Of a DNA stretch of 64,000 nt, positions 60,687 to 64,000 are shown piece by piece. Source of the stretch: Immundisolibacterales bacterium (GTDB taxonomy: Bacteria; Pseudomonadota; Gammaproteobacteria; HK1); the NCBI GenBank assembly GCA_026712715.1, contig JAPOPW010000062.1:1-64000 (forward strand). The letters run 5' to 3'. How positions within the stretch are numbered: the first letter of the stretch is position 1; each line of letters starts with the position of its first letter. A program made the translations under genes and the position numbers. The notes beneath the pieces are model-generated. The model made no database searches, had not been told where the DNA came from, and saw nothing but the letters and a program-made list of their open reading frames with translations.

Positions 60687-61889
60687 TCAGTAGGAGCGTG
60701 GCAGGCCGAGGACGCGCTCGGCGATGTAGTTGAGGATCATCTCCCGGCTCACGGGCGCGATGCGCGCGATCATCACCTCGCGAAGGTACCGCTCGACGTG
60801 GAACTCCTTCGCGTAGCCCATCCCCCCGTGGGACATCACCGCCGTCTCGCAGGCGCGATAGGCCGCCTCGCCGGCCAGGTACTTGGCCGCGTTCGACTCG
60901 GCCCCGCACTCCTCGCCGGAGTCGTACAGCTCGGCCGCCCGATAGGCCATCAGGTTCGCGGCCTCCACTTCCGCCCACGCCCGCGCGAGCGGATGGGCGA
61001 TGGCCTGGTTCTGGCCGATGGGGCGCCCGAAGACCTCGCGCTCGCCCGCGTACTCGCAGGCGCGCCGGATCGCCGCCCGCGCGATCCCCACCGCTTCCAC
61101 GGCGACCAGGATTCGTTCCGGGTTGAGGCCGTGCAGGAGGTAGTAGAAGCCCTTGCCCTCCTCTCCGATCCGGTTCTCCTCCGGCACCGGCAGCCCGTCG
61201 ATGAACACGGCGTTGCTGTCCACCGCCTTGCGGCCCATCTTCTCGATCTCGCGGGCCTCGATGTGGTCGCGATCGAAGTCCGTGTAGAAGAGGGTGAGCC
61301 CCTCCGCACGCTTGCCGTTCGCGGGCTTCGGCGCGGTGCGGGCGAGGAGCAGCATCTTGTCGGCGGTCTGCGCGGTGCTGGTCCAGATCTTGCGACCGTT
61401 GACCACGTACCCCGAATTGGTGCGGGTCGCCGACGTCGTGATGTTCGTGGTGTCGAGCCCGGCGTTCGGTTCGGTGACCGCAAAACATGCGCGGTGCTCG
61501 CCACGGATGAGCGGCGGCAGCATCCGCTCCTTCTGCTCCTCGCTCCCCGCGACCACCACCGGATTGAGGCCGAAGATGTTGAGGTGCACCGCCGACGCGC
61601 CGCTGAAGGCCGCGCCCGACTCGGCAATGGCCTGCATCATCACCGACGCCTCGGTAATTCCGAGACCCGCGCCGCCGTACTTCTCGGGCATCGCGATGCC
61701 GAGCCATCCCCCCTCTACGACGGCGCGCAGGAACGCTTCCGGGAACTCCCCGTCGTGGTCCCGCTCGAACCAGTAGTCCGCCCCGAAGTCCTCGCACAGC
61801 CGGGCAATCGTCTCGCGAATGGCCCGCTGCTCCTCGCTCAGGGTCACCCCCGCCCCGTTCGCGGCCACCGCCGCCGCCAGATCGCTCAC
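60687..61889 (-). CDS. Acyl-CoA dehydrogenase (copy B)
   Basis: The 400-residue FAD acyl-CoA dehydrogenase has FAVTEPNAGLDTTNITTSAT, GRKIWTSTAQTADKMLLLAR, FGRPIGQNQAIAHPLARAWA and a C-terminal HGGMGYAKEFHVERYLREVM. A FAD-linked dehydrogenation of an acyl-CoA is expected. It differs clearly from copy A at 46759-47916 and is closer to the branched-chain/general type. Monocistronic by spacing. Confidence 0.92.
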   Translation of the reverse strand: MSDLAAAVAANGAGVTLSEEQRAIRETIARLCEDFGADYWFERDHDGEFPEAFLRAVVEGGWLGIAMPEKYGGAGLGITEASVMMQAIAESGAAFSGASAVHLNIFGLNPVVVAGSEEQKERMLPPLIRGEHRACFAVTEPNAGLDTTNITTSATRTNSGYVVNGRKIWTSTAQTADKMLLLARTAPKPANGKRAEGLTLFYTDFDRDHIEAREIEKMGRKAVDSNAVFIDGLPVPEENRIGEEGKGFYYLLHGLNPERILVAVEAVGIARAAIRRACEYAGEREVFGRPIGQNQAIAHPLARAWAEVEAANLMAYRAAELYDSGEECGAESNAAKYLAGEAAYRACETAVMSHGGMGYAKEFHVERYLREVMIARIAPVSREMILNYIAERVLGLPRSY

Positions 61890-62023
61890 GCCTTGCTCCT
61901 CCTCTCGACTTCGGGCTCCGGAACGGAATTCAGCGCATCAGCGCCCGGCGGGCGACCGGCCCGCGCTTCCGCCCGCGCTTCGGCCCGCGGGCGCGTCTTC
62001 CGACCCGCGAGCCCGGGTTCGCC

Positions 62024-62371
62024 TCACTCCCTTGCGCCGACCGCCGCGTCGGCCGCCGCCCGGTCCGGGTACACCGGCAGGATACGGTCGAGTCCGGACA
62101 GCTTGAAGACGTGGGCGACGCGGTCGCGCAGGCCGGAGAGCGCGAACGGCTGCTTCGACTCGCGCATCCGCTTTCCGAGCCACACCACCATGCCGAGTCC
62201 GGCCGAGCTCATGTAGTCGACCCCTTCGAGATCGAGCACGAGGGGCCGGACCGCCCCCCCTTCCATGTGCTTCTCGAGGCGGCGCGTGAGGTCCATGGAC
62301 TCGCTCGCCCCGATTCGGCCCGAGACTTCGACGACGTCGGCAATGTCTTCGCTCTTGATGTTGACTTCCAT
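62024..62371 (-). CDS. STAS-domain anti-anti-sigma factor
   Basis: The 115-residue single STAS domain has VVEVSGRIGASESMDLTRRL and the phosphorylation-site region GVDYMSSAGLGMVVWLGKRM, with Ser-Ser at the conserved position. Such proteins release a sigma factor from an RsbW-type kinase when unphosphorylated. It stands alone, but a PP2C phosphatase and an RsbW-type kinase are encoded 46 kb away at 14161-15803, so it could be their partner (inference). Confidence 0.9.
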   Translation of the reverse strand: MEVNIKSEDIADVVEVSGRIGASESMDLTRRLEKHMEGGAVRPLVLDLEGVDYMSSAGLGMVVWLGKRMRESKQPFALSGLRDRVAHVFKLSGLDRILPVYPDRAAADAAVGARE

Positions 62372-62436
62372 TTGTCGTTCCTGTGCTGGGCGGCCCCGCA
62401 CGGCCGGACGAGCCGGCCATTGGACCCCGCGACGGT

Positions 62437-63546
62437 TCAGAGTATGGCGAGGTCCGGGGCGCAGACCAGGCCGGTGCGAATCGCACCGCCCCCGTCGGCG
62501 TGCTCGAATGCCTCGTTGATCGATTCGAGCGGCCAGGTGTGTGACAGCACCTCGCCCCAGGGGTATCGATCCCGGGTCCGGTCGAGCAGCTCGAGCCCGC
62601 GCCGGAGCGCCCACGACTGGTAGCCTCCGACCCCGACCATGCGCCGGTTCCAATGGACGAGCCAGGCGGGGTTGAACTCGATCGTGTGGCGCGCGCTGAT
62701 GTTGCCGATGACGAGGTAGCTGCCTTCAGGGCGGACCATCCTGATCCCCTCCACGAGCGCGGAGGGATGCCCGACCAGCTCGGCGACCACGTGCCCTCCC
62801 CCCCCGGTGAGATCGTTGACCGCTTCGATCCGCCGCTCCGGTGTCTCGAACTCGTCGATGTCGAGCGCGTGGTCCGCACCGAATCGTTTCGCGAGTTCGA
62901 GCCGCTCGCGGATCCGGTCGAGGACCACCACGTTCACCGCCCCGGCCTCGCGCGCCACCGCCGCGGCGTAGAGGCCGAGCCCGCCCGCCCCCTGGATGAC
63001 CGCGGTATCGCCCGCGCCGAGCCCCGCCTCGTGCAGACCGTACACGACCTGGGCGAGCGCGCAGTTGAGCGGCGACACCTCCCGATCGGAAAGGTGATCG
63101 GGCGTTCGGAGCACGTAGTGTCCGGGGCGCAGGTAGTAGTAGTCGGCATAGGCGCCGGTGAAGTGCGGGAGCCGATCGCTCTTGCGCCGGCCGGCTCCGA
63201 TGCGGCGCGAGCTGCAGTGGAGCTGATCGTGCGAGAGACACGGCGTGCACCGCCGGCAGGGATAGAAGTAGGAGTAGACGATGCGGTCGCCCTCGCGCAG
63301 CGGCTGTCCCGCCGAATCGCTCGTCACCCCCGAACCGAGGCGATCGACGCGGCCGGTCATCTCGTGCCCCATGATCGTCGGGTACTCGCGCGGGGTGTCT
63401 CCGTGCCATCCGTGAAGGTCCGAGCCGCAGATGTTGCTCAGGGTGAGGCGCACCAGAATCGCTCCCGGCGCCACTTCCGGGACCGGAAACTCACGCAGCT
63501 CGAACGGCTCGCGGGCTCCCGTGTAGACGAACGCTCTACCCTGCAT
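62437..63546 (-). CDS. Zinc-dependent alcohol dehydrogenase
   Basis: The 369-residue MDR protein has the catalytic zinc region LSNICGSDLHGWHGDTP and PTIMGHEMTGRV, the structural zinc site CRRCTPCLSHDQLHC, and the NAD(P) fold AVIQGAGGLGLYAAAVAREA. It oxidises an alcohol or polyol; substrate not determinable. It lies 32 bp after the stop of the hydrolase gene at 63579 on the same strand, likely co-transcribed. Confidence 0.9.
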   Translation of the reverse strand: MQGRAFVYTGAREPFELREFPVPEVAPGAILVRLTLSNICGSDLHGWHGDTPREYPTIMGHEMTGRVDRLGSGVTSDSAGQPLREGDRIVYSYFYPCRRCTPCLSHDQLHCSSRRIGAGRRKSDRLPHFTGAYADYYYLRPGHYVLRTPDHLSDREVSPLNCALAQVVYGLHEAGLGAGDTAVIQGAGGLGLYAAAVAREAGAVNVVVLDRIRERLELAKRFGADHALDIDEFETPERRIEAVNDLTGGGGHVVAELVGHPSALVEGIRMVRPEGSYLVIGNISARHTIEFNPAWLVHWNRRMVGVGGYQSWALRRGLELLDRTRDRYPWGEVLSHTWPLESINEAFEHADGGGAIRTGLVCAPDLAIL

Positions 63547-63578
63547 CGCGTTTCCCCTCCGCCTGCGGGCGCTTCGTT

Positions 63579-64000
63579 TCAGGACCCCAGCCGCGCCCCG
63601 ACCGAGCCGAGCGCGCCGAAGTCGGCCCGCAGCTCGTCGCCCGGTCCCACGGCGGCCGGAACGACGCACGTTCCGGTGGTCACGACCTCGCCCGCGAGGA
63701 GCGGCTCGCCGCGTGCCGCCCGATCGTTGGCCAACCAGGTGAGCGCGATGCGCGGGTCGCCGAGGACGTTCGCTCCCGTTCCGACCGATGTCTCCGTCCC
63801 GTTGACCCGGAACGCCACGGGGTGGGAGGCGAGGTCGACGGACCGCCAGGCCTCGGGGGCGGCGGGACCGAGCACGAAGTACTCCGCGCAGGCCAGGTCC
63901 GCGGCGAGGTGCGGAGCGCCGACGATCGCGAAGTCGGCAAAGCGCGAGTCCGGAATCTCGATGGCGACGTGCAGGGCGGCCACCCGTCCCATCACGTCGT
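63579..64000 (-). CDS. Fumarylacetoacetate hydrolase/2-keto-4-pentenoate hydratase family (partial)
   Basis: This is the C-terminal part only; the frame is open to the window edge (…D-V-M-G-R-V-A-A-L-H). Recognisable motifs are the metal-site VAIEIPDSRFADF region, FRVNGTETSVGTGANVLGDP and LTWLANDRAARGEPLLAGEV, followed by the family ending VGPGDELRADFGALGSVG. MhpD-type enzymes hydrate 2-oxopent-4-enoate in aromatic meta-cleavage pathways; related enzymes hydrolyse acylpyruvates. Upstream partner of the alcohol dehydrogenase. Confidence 0.85.
   Translation of the reverse strand, partial: DVMGRVAALHVAIEIPDSRFADFAIVGAPHLAADLACAEYFVLGPAAPEAWRSVDLASHPVAFRVNGTETSVGTGANVLGDPRIALTWLANDRAARGEPLLAGEVVTTGTCVVPAAVGPGDELRADFGALGSVGARLGS

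Noticed and set aside
1..64000. tRNA or rRNA genes.
   Set aside because: Intergenic regions were read for acceptor-stem and T-loop patterns and none was found; a covariance-model scan could still reveal one.

Overview
The window is high-GC chromosomal DNA, densely packed with genes on both strands. It most likely comes from a Gram-negative proteobacterium, probably a gammaproteobacterium. Pointers are a SohB-type protease, DusA, a DUF1244 protein, IspH, the squalene genes hpnC/D/E, an outer-membrane barrel protein and a LolA-like partner. No rRNA, tRNA or CRISPR array was seen. The many CoA-ester enzymes, flavin monooxygenase-like proteins, a Rieske oxygenase and ABC uptake systems suggest a metabolically versatile heterotroph that degrades organic acids.

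Layout. 1-2.7 kb is a decayed accessory island: an IS1380-type end, an integrase remnant, a 34-bp perfect palindrome, a three-Cys-motif protein with its TcmP partner, and a broken DNA methyltransferase. 2.7-5.5 kb carries a CoA ester lyase and a UGSC-family protein whose UGSC motif is written with an in-frame TGA, so it is a strong selenoprotein candidate split by standard gene calling. 5.9-10.2 kb holds a truncated Nudix gene, an acyl-CoA synthetase, an enoyl-CoA hydratase, tandem repeats and a CinA-like protein. 10.4-14 kb: LLM oxidoreductase, sohB, gcvT-like. 14.1-19.3 kb is a four-gene signalling operon with every junction overlapping by 4 nt: receiver-PP2C phosphatase, anti-sigma-type kinase, periplasmic binding protein, sensor kinase. 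19.4-25.3 kb is housekeeping (Nudix, argC, HAD, MscS, DUF1244, ispH).

25.6-31.3 kb is an MpaB-type oxygenase with its own promoter and palindromic operator-like site, followed by an MMPL/LolA-like/outer-membrane trio. 31.6-34.7 kb is hpnC-hpnD-hpnE. 35-42.7 kb: flavin reductase, DUF1330, D-aminoacylase-like hydrolase, dusA, and a Rieske oxygenase divergent from a TetR regulator with a candidate operator between them. 42.7-46 kb is a second mobile scar: no clear genes, an orphan sugar-binding protein of lower GC, a primase-like scrap and a truncated IS1380 element in inverted orientation relative to the one at base 1.

46.1-64 kb: methyltransferase; an acyl-CoA dehydrogenase/ligase/two-dehydratase set; a 2-oxoglutarate oxygenase; an amino-acid-type ABC importer; a creatininase-like amidohydrolase; two LLM oxidoreductases; an esterase; a second acyl-CoA dehydrogenase; a STAS protein; a zinc alcohol dehydrogenase; and a partial fumarylacetoacetate-hydrolase-type gene running off the end. 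A short interspersed repeat sits directly behind the stop codons of two genes in this part. The most interesting items are the UGSC selenoprotein, the coupled binding-protein/kinase/phosphatase/anti-sigma operon, and the TcmP cassette beside a methyltransferase remnant.
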